From Planotetraspora phitsanulokensis (GTDB lineage Bacteria; Actinomycetota; Actinomycetes; Streptosporangiales; Streptosporangiaceae): a stretch of DNA of 64,000 nucleotides. The stretch lies in the NCBI RefSeq assembly GCF_016863295.1, contig NZ_BOOP01000014.1, positions 1-64,000 on the forward strand, given 5' to 3'. Of the stretch, positions 34,015-42,551 are shown one piece after another. Under the pieces are notes generated by a model that was given only the letters and a program-made list of their open reading frames with translations, did no database searches and had not been told where the DNA came from. A program made the position numbers and the translations under genes. Numbering within the stretch: the stretch's first letter is position 1; every line of letters begins with the position of its first letter.

Positions 34015-34841
34015 GGGCTCACCGTCTCCCCGGTGGCGTACAGATCCGGCCGCCGGTCCCTGTGCACGTCGTTGCGCGGGCCGCTGGACTTGTCCCGCGC
34101 CGTGGAGAGGTCGCAGTCGGCGACCAGGACGGTGGGACGATCCTGGAGGACAGGTCCGGCCAGCGGATAGCCGCCCGGCCCAATGATCAACGATCCGGAC
34201 ACCCAGCCCACCCCGCGTTCGGCGGAGCAGCGATCGGCCACCGCGACGAACATCCGGTTGGAGGCCGCCGCGACCTGGGCGTGCGCGATGAGGACGGATC
34301 GTTCCCCTCGCGGCACGGGCGACACCGGCCAGTTCGTCGAGACGGCCAGCACGTCCGCCCCCCTCAGTCCCACCGAGCGCACCCATTCGGGGAACTCCAG
34401 GTCGTAGCAGACCATCATCGCGACGCGGCCGATCATGGTGTCGACGACGGGGGCGAGGTCTTCGCCCGGTACGAACACGTCCTGCTCAGCGTCCCAGAGA
34501 TGGACCTTGCGGTAGACGGCGCGTAGTCCTCCGGAGTCGACCATGGCCTGGCTGTTTCTGACCTGCCCTCCGACGAGCTCACAGAATCCGCCCACGATCA
34601 CCAGGTCATGGGCTCGAGCCAGCCGTACCCACTCCGACACGGTCCGACCGTCAGCGGGTTCGGCGAGCGCCCTTGCCTCGGCCGGATCGGAGAAGACGTA
34701 TCCGCTGTTGACCAACTCGGGCAACACCACGAGCCGAGCGCCGGTCGCGGCGGCCTCGACGACGGCCGCGGTCGCCGCCGCCCGGTTCTCGTCAGCTCTT
34801 CCCACCTGGAGGGCGAGCTGTGCGACCGCCACCCTCGTCAT
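34011..34841 (-). CDS. nitrilase-superfamily carbon-nitrogen hydrolase
   Basis: A cytoplasmic amidase of 276 residues. The Glu-Lys-Cys triad is visible: Glu in VVLPELVNSGY (about 42), Lys in YRKVHLWD (about 111) and Cys in MVCYDLEFPEW (about 144). It resembles omega-amidase or N-carbamoylputrescine-amidase-like branches but I cannot set the substrate. It is the upstream partner of the cyclase, with a GTGA overlap. A 15-codon ORF with a good ribosome binding site ends across its ATG, so its translation may depend on reinitiation. Confidence 0.9.
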   Translation of the reverse strand: MTRVAVAQLALQVGRADENRAAATAAVVEAAATGARLVVLPELVNSGYVFSDPAEARALAEPADGRTVSEWVRLARAHDLVIVGGFCELVGGQVRNSQAMVDSGGLRAVYRKVHLWDAEQDVFVPGEDLAPVVDTMIGRVAMMVCYDLEFPEWVRSVGLRGADVLAVSTNWPVSPVPRGERSVLIAHAQVAAASNRMFVAVADRCSAERGVGWVSGSLIIGPGGYPLAGPVLQDRPTVLVADCDLSTARDKSSGPRNDVHRDRRPDLYATGETVSP

Positions 34842-34885
34842 CGCCGTCCGTCCACGCCGGCGACGGCCACGGCAGTCATGGTCAT
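34838..34885 (-). CDS. 15-codon upstream ORF overlapping the nitrilase start
   Basis: An ATG with GGGAG about 8 bases upstream opens a 15-codon frame (MTMTAVAVAGVDGRR) whose TGA overlaps the nitrilase ATG. The nitrilase itself has no good ribosome binding site. This is the layout of a leader peptide that couples translation. It could instead be the true ribosome entry with no functional peptide. Confidence 0.4.
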   Translation of the reverse strand: MTMTAVAVAGVDGRR

Positions 34886-34917
34886 GCGGATGTTCTCCCT
34901 CTCGTATGGCTCTGTCT

Positions 34918-35901
34918 TCAGCTTCGTCTCGAGCTCTTGGCCTGCGCGCTTGTCTCTGGCTCTAAAGCGCGGCGCTCCAGAACGCCGGCCAGGTCGGCCA
35001 GGAAGCGGTCGACCTCACTGATCGCGTACCCGGACCGGAAGACCACCGTGGTGAACGTGGCAGTCCGTATCTGCTCCGCCGTGACCGGTTGATCGGTGGT
35101 CCCGCGCAGTGTGGCGACGACCCGGTCGAGCAAAGCGTCGACGTCCTGCTCCCGATAGCCCATGCCGAGCCGTCCGGGACGGAACGCCATCCGCTCCACC
35201 CGCGTGGCCTCTGCCTCCCACGTGTCCCCCGGTTCGGCGTCGTCAAGCCCGCCACGCTTAGCCTCGGCCCGCGCTCGTCTGCTCTCGGACCGCGCGCTCC
35301 CGCTCTCGCTCTCGCGACTACCGGTGCGAGCGTCCCCGTTCTCCTCACTGCCGGCCCGCGCGCCCCCGCTCCCCTCGGCCTCGGCCTTGGCGCGTCCGCT
35401 CTCCTCGACCTGCGCTGCCTCGCTCCGCCCAGCCGGGTCGTACGTGCGGCTTCCAGCCCTTTCACCCACCCCGGCGTCACCCCGCGCGCCCGAGCCGGTC
35501 TCGGGTACGCCCTCCGGTTCGCTCACCGAAGCGTCCTCGTGCCTCAGGCTCAGCTCGGTGGTCACTGTCCCGGACTCGTGTGACCGGGCATGCTCGCCCT
35601 GGTCCTCTGCCGTCTGCAGTACGGAATCGAGGTCGGGGGTCTCACGCGGGGGCAGCTCGGCAGCCGACGAACCTCGGGCCTCAACTGCCACGATGAACGC
35701 GTCGAGGGCGAAGTCCACGGCCGTCTCGTTGTAACCGCCGAGCTTCACGCCGAACTTGGCACCCCGAATCTCATCGGCGGTGACCGGCGGGCCGTCGAGC
35801 CGGCCACGGCCGAGTGTGCGCTCAATCCTCAAGATCAGCTCATCGACCTGCTCGGGGTCATAGCCCAGTCGGACACCGATGACGCGTGGAAAGCGATTCA
35901 C
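34918..35901 (-). CDS. protein with two DivIVA-type modules and a charged linker
   Basis: A protein of 327 residues with two copies of the short DivIVA-like motif found in actinobacterial DivIVA-domain proteins. The first is at about 1-75: VRLGYDPEQVDELILRIERTL, then VTADEIRGAKFGVKLGGYNETAVDFALDAF. The second is at about 235-315: GYREQDVDALLDRVVATL, then VTAEQIRTATF and GYAISEVDRFLADL. Between them is a disordered linker of about 130 residues rich in Glu, Ser, Arg and Gly. DivIVA proteins recognise curved membranes at poles and septa; full Wag31-type coiled coils are missing here. GTG start with GGGAGAGG upstream. It is divergent from an ABC transporter gene. Confidence 0.75.
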   Translation of the reverse strand: MNRFPRVIGVRLGYDPEQVDELILRIERTLGRGRLDGPPVTADEIRGAKFGVKLGGYNETAVDFALDAFIVAVEARGSSAAELPPRETPDLDSVLQTAEDQGEHARSHESGTVTTELSLRHEDASVSEPEGVPETGSGARGDAGVGERAGSRTYDPAGRSEAAQVEESGRAKAEAEGSGGARAGSEENGDARTGSRESESGSARSESRRARAEAKRGGLDDAEPGDTWEAEATRVERMAFRPGRLGMGYREQDVDALLDRVVATLRGTTDQPVTAEQIRTATFTTVVFRSGYAISEVDRFLADLAGVLERRALEPETSAQAKSSRRS

Positions 35902-36040
35902 ACACCTCTCCCGTCCGTCGCGTGGTCGAGCAGATCCATTGTGTCGGTGAATCGAACACGAAGGGAGTCCCCGGAACCCCGCCCGTACCGCGGCCTATGC
36001 ACAGGACACCGGGAATCTGTCTGGATAGGCTGCGGAGCCT

Positions 36041-36889
36041 ATGCGGATGACCAATCTGTCCTTCCGATACGGAAGGCGGGATCCCTGGGTGTTGTCGGAC
36101 GCCGGGCTTGCACTCCGTCCAGGCGACGTGACCGAGATCCTGGGACCCAATGGCACAGGTAAATCCACACTCTTGCGCCTGCTCGCCGGGCTCCTCAGAC
36201 CAGTCGAAGGCACCATCGAAGATCGTCCCGGCGTCGTCGGCTACGCGCCCGAACGGTTCCCGGCGGCCCAGCCGTTCACGGTCGCCGCGTACCTGCGCCA
36301 TATGGCCGCCATTCGAGGCGCCGATCCCCGGCGGATCGGCGAATGGACCGAGCGGCTCGGCATGGATCATCTGATGAGCCATCAGCTGCCCGATCTCTCG
36401 AAGGGCAGCGCCCACAAAGTGGGCCTCGCTCAGGCTCTGCTCTGTGAGCCGGGGTTGCTCATCCTCGATGAACCGTTCGCGGGCCTGGATGCCGCGACCC
36501 GAGCCGAGCTGCCGACGATCATCGGCGAGGTCGCCGCGAGCGGAGGCATCGTCGTCGCCAGCGACCACCAGGGCGAGTTGCGCGCGTTGCCCGGTCTCCG
36601 GCGACACGAGGTCAGGGACAGGACGATTCGAGAGCTTCCCGGGAACTCCGCACATGACATCGCCGATGTCACCGCCGCCATCGCGCATGGCGTCCCCGCA
36701 CGGAACGGCACCACCCAGGATGATGCCGGGCTCCGGATCACGGCGCAGGACGCTGCCGGGTCAGCGGATGATTCGCAGGCCGTCACCGTGCTCGAGGTCG
36801 CGGTGAGTACATCAAGGGCGCAGGAACTGGCCGACCGCCTGCGGGCCGAGGGACATGTGGTCCGGATCGCACGGGAGACCGCCGAATGA
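36041..36889 (+). CDS. ABC transporter ATP-binding protein
   Basis: An ATPase of 282 residues. Walker A GPNGTGKS is at about 35-42, with a degenerate signature DLSKGSAHKVGLAQALL and Walker B LLILDEPFAGLD. The signature lacks the canonical SGG. After the ATPase core (about 200 residues) comes a C-terminal domain of about 80 residues including VTVLEVAVSTSRAQELADRLRAEGHVVRI. It overlaps the membrane gene downstream by ATGA, so the pair forms one exporter or permease complex. The substrate is unknown. Confidence 0.85.
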   Translation: MRMTNLSFRYGRRDPWVLSDAGLALRPGDVTEILGPNGTGKSTLLRLLAGLLRPVEGTIEDRPGVVGYAPERFPAAQPFTVAAYLRHMAAIRGADPRRIGEWTERLGMDHLMSHQLPDLSKGSAHKVGLAQALLCEPGLLILDEPFAGLDAATRAELPTIIGEVAASGGIVVASDHQGELRALPGLRRHEVRDRTIRELPGNSAHDIADVTAAIAHGVPARNGTTQDDAGLRITAQDAAGSADDSQAVTVLEVAVSTSRAQELADRLRAEGHVVRIARETAE

Positions 36890-37548
36890 TCGCGTTGGTA
36901 CGTTTCCGGCTCGCGGGATACGCGCGCTCCCATCGGGCCCTTCAGCCGCTCATCGGGCTGCTCCCCCTGCTGGCGATTCTGTACGCGACACCGGTCCCCG
37001 CCGGCGAGGAACTGGGAGCGATGGCCGATTCGGCCGGGATCCTCCTGCCGGTGTTCGCCTGGGCGGCTCGCGGGCTGCTCGACAGCGAACCGGACGAGCA
37101 GCGGATGATCTCCATCGTGGCCCACCGCCGTGGGGAGTTGCTGAGTGGGCTCATCACCGCCTGCGTCTTCGACCTGGGCCTGACCGTGATCGCCGAACTC
37201 GCTCTGCTCGCGCGCCTCTCGGCCAACCCCGGCATCGGCGCGATCATGGTCGGAGTATGCCTGCACCTGTTCTCCGTCCTCGCCGGAGTCGCGCTCGGGG
37301 CACTGACCAGCCGTCCGATCCTTCCGTCCCCCGCCGTTTCGAGCCTGGCCCTGATCCTCGGTTATCTGGCAATACTGCTGATCAGCGCGTCGGGAGCTCG
37401 ATGGCTGACGGTTCCCGTCATGAGCTGGATGAAGGACGGCCACCATGACGTCCTGCTGGGACATCTGCCGCTGCTCGCTGTGCAGTCGCTGATCTGGCCG
37501 CTGGTCGGTCTCGCGGCGTACGGGTGGCTCCGTCGAACCCGGCCATGA
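36886..37548 (+). CDS. ABC transporter membrane subunit
   Basis: A 220-residue polytopic protein with about six helices and no recognisable enzymatic motif. It is translationally coupled to the ATPase before it. The N-terminus is short and basic (MIALVRFRLAGYARSHRA). The loop LLDSEPDEQRMISIVAHRRGELLSGL between helices two and three is likely to contact the ATPase. It looks like a small two-gene ABC-2-type exporter. Confidence 0.75.
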   Translation: MIALVRFRLAGYARSHRALQPLIGLLPLLAILYATPVPAGEELGAMADSAGILLPVFAWAARGLLDSEPDEQRMISIVAHRRGELLSGLITACVFDLGLTVIAELALLARLSANPGIGAIMVGVCLHLFSVLAGVALGALTSRPILPSPAVSSLALILGYLAILLISASGARWLTVPVMSWMKDGHHDVLLGHLPLLAVQSLIWPLVGLAAYGWLRRTRP

Positions 37549-37586
37549 CGGTACCGCTAAGAGTTTCTGAACTTGTCGGCTTGTCT

Positions 37587-37602
37587 TCGATCACACGTTC
37601 GA
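37587..37602. promoter_or_regulatory. SOS (LexA) box-like palindrome upstream of the HNH gene
   Basis: TCGATC-ACAC-GTTCGA matches the actinobacterial LexA consensus TCGAAC-N4-GTTCGA with one mismatch. It lies about 155 bases before a DUF222-HNH nuclease. Members of that family (13E12 repeats) are DNA-damage inducible in mycobacteria. A stem CCCGATCA/TGATCGGG (37700-37720) lies between box and gene. Confidence 0.5.
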
Positions 37603-37757
37603 TATACGATCGGGTCAGCCGTTACAGGTGAGCCTTGCCGGGTGGGCCGTTAGGGCCGTACGCCCCGTGATGAAGCAGTCGATTTCCATGAAGTGGGTCC
37701 CCGATCACCGCTTGATCGGGACGTCGGTCGCTTTCGTCTCCGGGGAGGAGGCCCATC

Positions 37758-40031
37758 GTGTCCACATGCGCATCCGCAGATCGAGACATGGCCGCTCGGC
37801 CTTTCTCCTCGGGTACGGATCGTCCGCTGCCGATCCCCGACGGCTTGGCCTCGCTCCCGCCCGGCGCGGAGTTGGCCGAGGCCCTTGCGCATGTCGATGA
37901 GCGCCGAGTGTCGGGGTTCGACACAGTCGAGGTGCTGAAGGCGGCGTACCGGCAGTCGTGCCACGACCGGGCCCGGTTTCTCGCAGTCCTGCTGGAGGTC
38001 GGGCTGCGGGAGCACTTCTCCGGCGACTCTGTTCGACGGCTTGAGGTGCCGGACGAGTTCAGCCCCGACGAGGCCCGCGCGGCACTGGTGTGGTCGCGCC
38101 GCCGCGCCGATTCCACCTTCGAACTGGCATGGGGCGTGCACCGGCGACTGCCCCAGTTGGGTGAGGCCATGCTGCGCGGCGATCTGGATGAGCCGCGAGC
38201 CGCAGCGTTCATCCGATGGACCGCAGGCCTGACCGCGCAGCAGGCCGAGACGGTCTGCTCGCAACTGGTTCCCGGCGCCGACCGGCTGACCGTCGGCGCG
38301 TTGATCGAACAGATCCAACGGCTTGTTCTGGCGATCGATCCCGAGTGGGCACAGAAGCGGTACGCCGAAGCGGTCCGCCGCCGCCGAGTCGTCGGCACCC
38401 GGAACGAGGACGGCACCGCGAACGTGTCAGGCCTGGACCTGCCGCTGGACCGCGCGGCCGCCGGGTGCGAACGCATCGACGATCTGGCCCGTGCCTGCAA
38501 ACGCGCCGGGGACAAGCGCCCGATCGACCACATCCGGACCGACCTGTTCCTCGGCTCTCTGGACGGATCATTCGAAGGCCTCAGGGACAGGGAGATCGTC
38601 GCTCACGTCCTCGACCACCCCTTCGTAGACCCGAACGACAACCAGGTCGGCGAGCAGAATGGCGAGCGGACTGAACGAGCGAGCGACGCCACCGCAGACC
38701 ACGCCGCCGAATCCGCCGCCGAACGCGCCGAGCAGTCGGCCGGTCCGAAGCCCGCACGCACGATGCACAGAGGTGCCGCGACACCGCGCCCCGGCATGGC
38801 CCAGCGCCCTCGACCCCCTCGGCCTGGAAACGACCGGCCCAGACCCGGTCAAGGGGAATCCGTCCGCCCCGAACCCGGTCAGCACGAACCCGCACCAAAC
38901 GAGCCGGCACCAGACGGGCCTGCATCGTGCGAGCCCGAATCACGCGAGCCCGCACCGCGCAATGGAGTCAGGTCCACCTCTGCTCTTCCCAAAGAGCCAG
39001 TCGGACCACGGTCTCACGGTGTGAATCGCCCGCCGACTACCAGCACCGGCCGCCGGACGGTCCGTGAGCTCCGGGTAGAGGTGACCACTCTTCTCGGGCT
39101 AGACGAACACCCGGCTCAGGTGCCCGGTTGGGGGATCGTCCACGCCGACCTGGCCCGCGAGATGGTCTCCGGCATGCTCGCCGGGCAATGGCGGTTCGCG
39201 ATCTGCACTGATGACGGCCGACTCCTCTACAGCGGGCTCACGCGGCACCGCCCGTGCGCCCCATCCGCACGCCCCGCCCGGGACGACCGGCTGGGCGGAA
39301 TCGTCGAGCTTCAAATCACCCGATCTCGCCTGAGCGAGATCGCCGCCGCAAAGGGCTCCCTGGGGCTGTGGTCGGCACTCATCGCCGACCTCGACGCCCA
39401 GACCTCACGCCACCTCCGTGCGACCGACACCGCAATCAAGATCGCCACCGATAACCGCCGGAGACACGCGGGCGCGGCCTTACGCCGTTACGTCCAGATA
39501 CGGGGCCGATTCTGCTCATGGCCCGGTTGCCGCATGCCCGCCACGCGGACCGATCAGGACCACGCCGCGGACTGGGCAGGCGGAGGATCGACCAGTGAGG
39601 ACAACCTGCATCTGGCCTGCCGCCACGACCACCGCGCCAAACACCACGGCGGCTGGCGTGTGACCATGCCCGAGTCCGAGCTGATTCTGTGGGACAGCCC
39701 GCTGGGCCACACCTATCCCAGCCGGCTCCCGCCGGTCATGTTCAATGTCGTGGATCCACAGCCCCGCGACTGGCCGGCCCCACCGCCCGAAGCCATTGTT
39801 GACGACACCCGCCCCCTGATGACGAGCCTGAAGCCAGACAGCCCAGGGTCGAACTTCCCACCGCCACCCAGCCCTCAGACGAGCAGGCCACGAGAGCACA
39901 CGCCTCAGCCGAACAATCCGGAGTCACACGGAAAGGACAACCCATCCGACGAACACACCCAGGCATGCGCCCCGTCACCACCACCGCCCGGTCCCCTGTT
40001 CAGACCGGAGACGGACACCCCGCCATTCTGA
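37758..40031 (+). CDS. DUF222-containing HNH endonuclease (13E12-like)
   Basis: A protein of 757 residues. A DUF222 helical domain covers about 25-290. A disordered insert of about 150 residues rich in Pro, Glu and Ala (repeats of EPAP type) follows, then a second DUF222-type part (about 440-585). The HNH nuclease motif is near 588-625: CSWPGCRMPATRTDQDH, then DNLHLACRHDHRAKHHGGW, with Cys pairs for zinc. A Pro-rich tail ends it. Family copies are scattered in actinobacterial genomes and look mobile or repair-linked. GTG start with GGGGAGGAG about 8-16 bases upstream. A LexA-like box lies further upstream. Confidence 0.88.
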   Translation: MSTCASADRDMAARPFSSGTDRPLPIPDGLASLPPGAELAEALAHVDERRVSGFDTVEVLKAAYRQSCHDRARFLAVLLEVGLREHFSGDSVRRLEVPDEFSPDEARAALVWSRRRADSTFELAWGVHRRLPQLGEAMLRGDLDEPRAAAFIRWTAGLTAQQAETVCSQLVPGADRLTVGALIEQIQRLVLAIDPEWAQKRYAEAVRRRRVVGTRNEDGTANVSGLDLPLDRAAAGCERIDDLARACKRAGDKRPIDHIRTDLFLGSLDGSFEGLRDREIVAHVLDHPFVDPNDNQVGEQNGERTERASDATADHAAESAAERAEQSAGPKPARTMHRGAATPRPGMAQRPRPPRPGNDRPRPGQGESVRPEPGQHEPAPNEPAPDGPASCEPESREPAPRNGVRSTSALPKEPVGPRSHGVNRPPTTSTGRRTVRELRVEVTTLLGLDEHPAQVPGWGIVHADLAREMVSGMLAGQWRFAICTDDGRLLYSGLTRHRPCAPSARPARDDRLGGIVELQITRSRLSEIAAAKGSLGLWSALIADLDAQTSRHLRATDTAIKIATDNRRRHAGAALRRYVQIRGRFCSWPGCRMPATRTDQDHAADWAGGGSTSEDNLHLACRHDHRAKHHGGWRVTMPESELILWDSPLGHTYPSRLPPVMFNVVDPQPRDWPAPPPEAIVDDTRPLMTSLKPDSPGSNFPPPPSPQTSRPREHTPQPNNPESHGKDNPSDEHTQACAPSPPPPGPLFRPETDTPPF

Positions 40032-40052
40032 TCAGCCGGAGCCTGGAGGGAC

Positions 40053-40068
40053 CCCGTTGATCAACGGG
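40053..40068. terminator. 16-bp palindrome between convergent HNH and rlmN genes
   Basis: CCCGTTGATCAACGGG is a perfect palindrome 22 bases after the HNH stop. As RNA it forms a 7-bp stem either way, fitting a weak bidirectional terminator. No T-tract. Confidence 0.45.
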
Positions 40069-40074
40069 ACGCCG

Positions 40075-40160
40075 CCAGGAAACGGACGACGTCAGGACGG
40101 TGACACCGCCCGGAAACGGACGACGCCCGGAAAGCGGACAACGTCAGGAAGCCGGCGTCG
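40075..40160. repeat. 17-bp tandem array overlapping the rlmN stop codon
   Basis: Five units of 17-18 bp (CCAGGAAACGGACGACG, TCAGGACGGTGACACCG, CCCGGAAACGGACGACG, an 18-base variant, TCAGGAAGCCGGCGTCG) run head to tail. The last unit contains the rlmN stop codon and the final codons. Confidence 0.7.
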
Positions 40161-41262
40161 CGGCCGCGAGCTGTCCGCACGCGCCGTCGATCTCTCGGCC
40201 TCGCGTGTCTCGAACGGTGACCGCGACGCCGTGCGACTCCAGCCTCCGGACGAAGGCACGCTCATCCTCGGGGCGTGAGGCGGTCCACTTCGATCCCGGC
40301 GTCGGGTTGAGCGGGATCAGGTTGACGTGGACGAGCTTGCCCTTGAGGAGGCGGCCGAGCAGATCGGCACGCCATTCCTGGTCGTTGATGTCCTTGATCA
40401 GGGCGTACTCGATGGAGACACGGCGCTTGGTCTTCGCGGCGTACTCCCAGGCGGCGCCGAGAACCTCGGCGACCTTCCACCGGGTGTTGATGGGGACGAG
40501 CGTGTCGCGGAGTTCGTCGTCGGGAGCGTGCAACGAGACGGCCAGCGTGACGGGGAGTCCCTCGTCCGACAACTTCTTGATCGCGGGAACCAGGCCGACG
40601 GTCGACACCGTCACGCCACGGGCGGAGATTCCGAGGCCCTCGGGGGCGGGATCGACCAGGCGGCGGACGGCGCCGATCACGGCCTTGTAGTTGGCCATCG
40701 GCTCGCCCATGCCCATGAAGACGACGTTGCTCACCCGGGCGGGGCCGCCGGGGACGTCGCCCCTGGCCAGTGCCCGCGCGCCCGCGACGACCTGCTCGAC
40801 GATCTCCGCCGTGGACATGTTCCGGGTCAGCCCGGCCTGTCCGGTCGCACAGAACGGGCAGTTCATCCCGCAGCCGGCCTGGGAGGAGACGCACATCGTG
40901 ACCCGGTCGGGATAACGCATCAGCACCGACTCGACGAGCGACCCGTCGAACAGCTTCCACAACATCTTGCGGGTCATGCCGTCGTCGCAGGTGATCTCCC
41001 GGACGGAGGTGAGCAAGGACGGCATGAGCTGGGATACCAGCCGCTCGCGGCTGTCGCCCGGCAGGTCGGTCATCTGCTCCGGCGAGCCCGTGAGCTTGGC
41101 GAAGTAGTGCCGCGAGAGCTGATCCGCGCGGAACGGCTTCTCCCCCAGTTCCGCGACGGCCTCACGGCGCTCGTCCATGGTGAGGTCGGCCAGATGGCGC
41201 TGCGGCTTACCCCGGCGCGGCGCGACGAGGGTCAGCTGGCCGGGCTTGGGCTGGTCGCTCAC
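40144..41262 (-). CDS. rlmN: 23S rRNA (adenine-2503-C2)-methyltransferase RlmN
   Basis: A radical-SAM methyltransferase of 372 residues that methylates C2 of A2503 in 23S rRNA, and usually A37 of some tRNAs. The iron-sulfur motif CGMNCPFC gives Cys131, Cys135 and Cys138. The two catalytic cysteines are Cys124 (MCVSSQAGC) and Cys362 (IDGACGQL). [11 protein letters not shown] and [17 protein letters not shown] are standard. The GTG start is chosen by GGAAGG just upstream and family length. The final residues fall in a 17-bp repeat array. It shares an 83-base divergent region with the next gene. Confidence 0.96.
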   Translation of the reverse strand: MSDQPKPGQLTLVAPRRGKPQRHLADLTMDERREAVAELGEKPFRADQLSRHYFAKLTGSPEQMTDLPGDSRERLVSQLMPSLLTSVREITCDDGMTRKMLWKLFDGSLVESVLMRYPDRVTMCVSSQAGCGMNCPFCATGQAGLTRNMSTAEIVEQVVAGARALARGDVPGGPARVSNVVFMGMGEPMANYKAVIGAVRRLVDPAPEGLGISARGVTVSTVGLVPAIKKLSDEGLPVTLAVSLHAPDDELRDTLVPINTRWKVAEVLGAAWEYAAKTKRRVSIEYALIKDINDQEWRADLLGRLLKGKLVHVNLIPLNPTPGSKWTASRPEDERAFVRRLESHGVAVTVRDTRGREIDGACGQLAAATPAS

Positions 41263-41345
41263 ACAAACCTTCCGATCTCCTGCAGATGTGGTCTTAACGA
41301 CTGCCCGAAGCAGCTTTATTCTGGCGGTTGATTCCGGAGGTGAGA

Positions 41346-42383
41346 GTGGACAGGGCATCCGTCGTGCTCACCAGCCCCAACCCCTACGGGAGCCGCACTC
41401 TTACCATCGAACGCGACCGGGCATCCTCAGTAGCTTACCTGCGCGGATCAAAGGGAACCGTCCACGGAGCCGTCTGGCTGGCCAACCACGGCCCGGCCCC
41501 GGAGACGGTGGATCTCGCGCGGGCCAACGCCGGGCTGCCGCCGGTGATGCCTCGCGTGAACACGATCAATCCCTCCGGTACGGCTCCGCTGGACGCCGCC
41601 GCGCTGTCCGTGCTCTGGTTCGAGGAGGGGGACGGCGTCGCCATCTTCGAGAACGGCGAACTGCTGGCCGTCATTCCTGGCTGGTCGGATCTCGAGCGGG
41701 GCATGCCGGGCTACGCGAGGGACGCCGTGGGCGAGTCACCCTTCGCCTGGTCTCTCACCGAGGCGATGGAAGGGCTGTCACCTCGTGTGGCCAAGGCCCG
41801 GGCGTACTGGCAGTGGCGGGAGGCCGAAGGCAGCTGGGCGTCGTTCCAGCAGTTCGTCATGGGCCACCTGGACAGCCGGCTCGGACCGCCCGGACGCTAC
41901 TGGGACGTCAGCGGCGCCCGACTCCCGGTAGTCGGAGTGACCGAGCGGCCCGCCGGGTTCGGCAGGGATTACACCGTGCTGTCGACGGTCGGCATGAGCT
42001 GCCAGCGGATGCCGACGGCGGAGCTCTACGACACCGCCTGCCGTATCGAGCTCGCCATCGCGACCCGGCAGGACCCCGGAGTGGCCACCCGGGTGCTGCT
42101 CTGGCTGGGCCAGTACCCGTGGCGGTCGGTGACCTGGCTGGGACACGGCCACACGGCCCGCTGGTTTCAGGGCCCCGGCACATTCCCGCTGAACGGCGGC
42201 CACCAGGGAGTGATCATGTTGGCAGACCCGGTCGGACTGCCCGACCTGTCCGGGTTCGCCTTCGGAGGGGAATCCGTACGGTGGTTGTGGCTGCTTCCGC
42301 TCACCGACACCGAGCTGCGGCTGGCCCAAGACCAGGGGCACCAGGTGCTCTCCGACCGCCTGGCCGTACAGAGCCGGATCTGA
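41346..42383 (+). CDS. suppressor-of-fused-like domain protein
   Basis: A soluble protein of 345 residues. The C-terminal part (about 170-340) has the SUFU-domain pattern: [32 protein letters not shown], a run of strands, and the closing [24 protein letters not shown]. The N-terminal half is a separate, unrecognised alpha/beta domain ([45 protein letters not shown]). Bacterial SUFU/SUKH-related proteins often serve as immunity or recognition modules, but no toxin is next door, so that role is only a possibility. The GTG start has GGAGG 5 bases away. The stop codon lies inside an 11-bp tandem array. Confidence 0.75.
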   Translation: MDRASVVLTSPNPYGSRTLTIERDRASSVAYLRGSKGTVHGAVWLANHGPAPETVDLARANAGLPPVMPRVNTINPSGTAPLDAAALSVLWFEEGDGVAIFENGELLAVIPGWSDLERGMPGYARDAVGESPFAWSLTEAMEGLSPRVAKARAYWQWREAEGSWASFQQFVMGHLDSRLGPPGRYWDVSGARLPVVGVTERPAGFGRDYTVLSTVGMSCQRMPTAELYDTACRIELAIATRQDPGVATRVLLWLGQYPWRSVTWLGHGHTARWFQGPGTFPLNGGHQGVIMLADPVGLPDLSGFAFGGESVRWLWLLPLTDTELRLAQDQGHQVLSDRLAVQSRI

Positions 42384-42436
42384 GCCAGACCTAAGCCGCA
42401 TCTGAGCCGGACCCAAGCCGGATCTGAATCAGATCC
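42371..42436. repeat. 11-bp tandem array (six units) across a stop codon
   Basis: Six gapless 11-mers of the form RAGCCGGATCT run from the last four codons of the SUFU-like gene into the noncoding gap. The second unit begins one base into the TGA. The 11-bp period equals about one helical turn. Confidence 0.8.
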
Positions 42437-42483
42437 GATCTAGCGCGTGCCGCCGGGCGACGCTCGCAAAAGGCACGCCCTGC

Positions 42484-42531
42484 GAAAGCGGGCCGATTCG
42501 AAAGCGGGCCGGTTCGGAAGTGGGACGATTC
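42484..42531. repeat. 16-bp tandem array (three units)
   Basis: GAAAGCGGGCCGATTC, GAAAGCGGGCCGGTTC and GGAAGTGGGACGATTC follow without gap just downstream of the cdsA stop. A weaker fourth unit may precede them. Together with the 11-bp array it fills most of the gap between two convergent genes. Confidence 0.75.
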
Positions 42532-42551
42532 GGCCCTTGCGAGAAAGCCCT

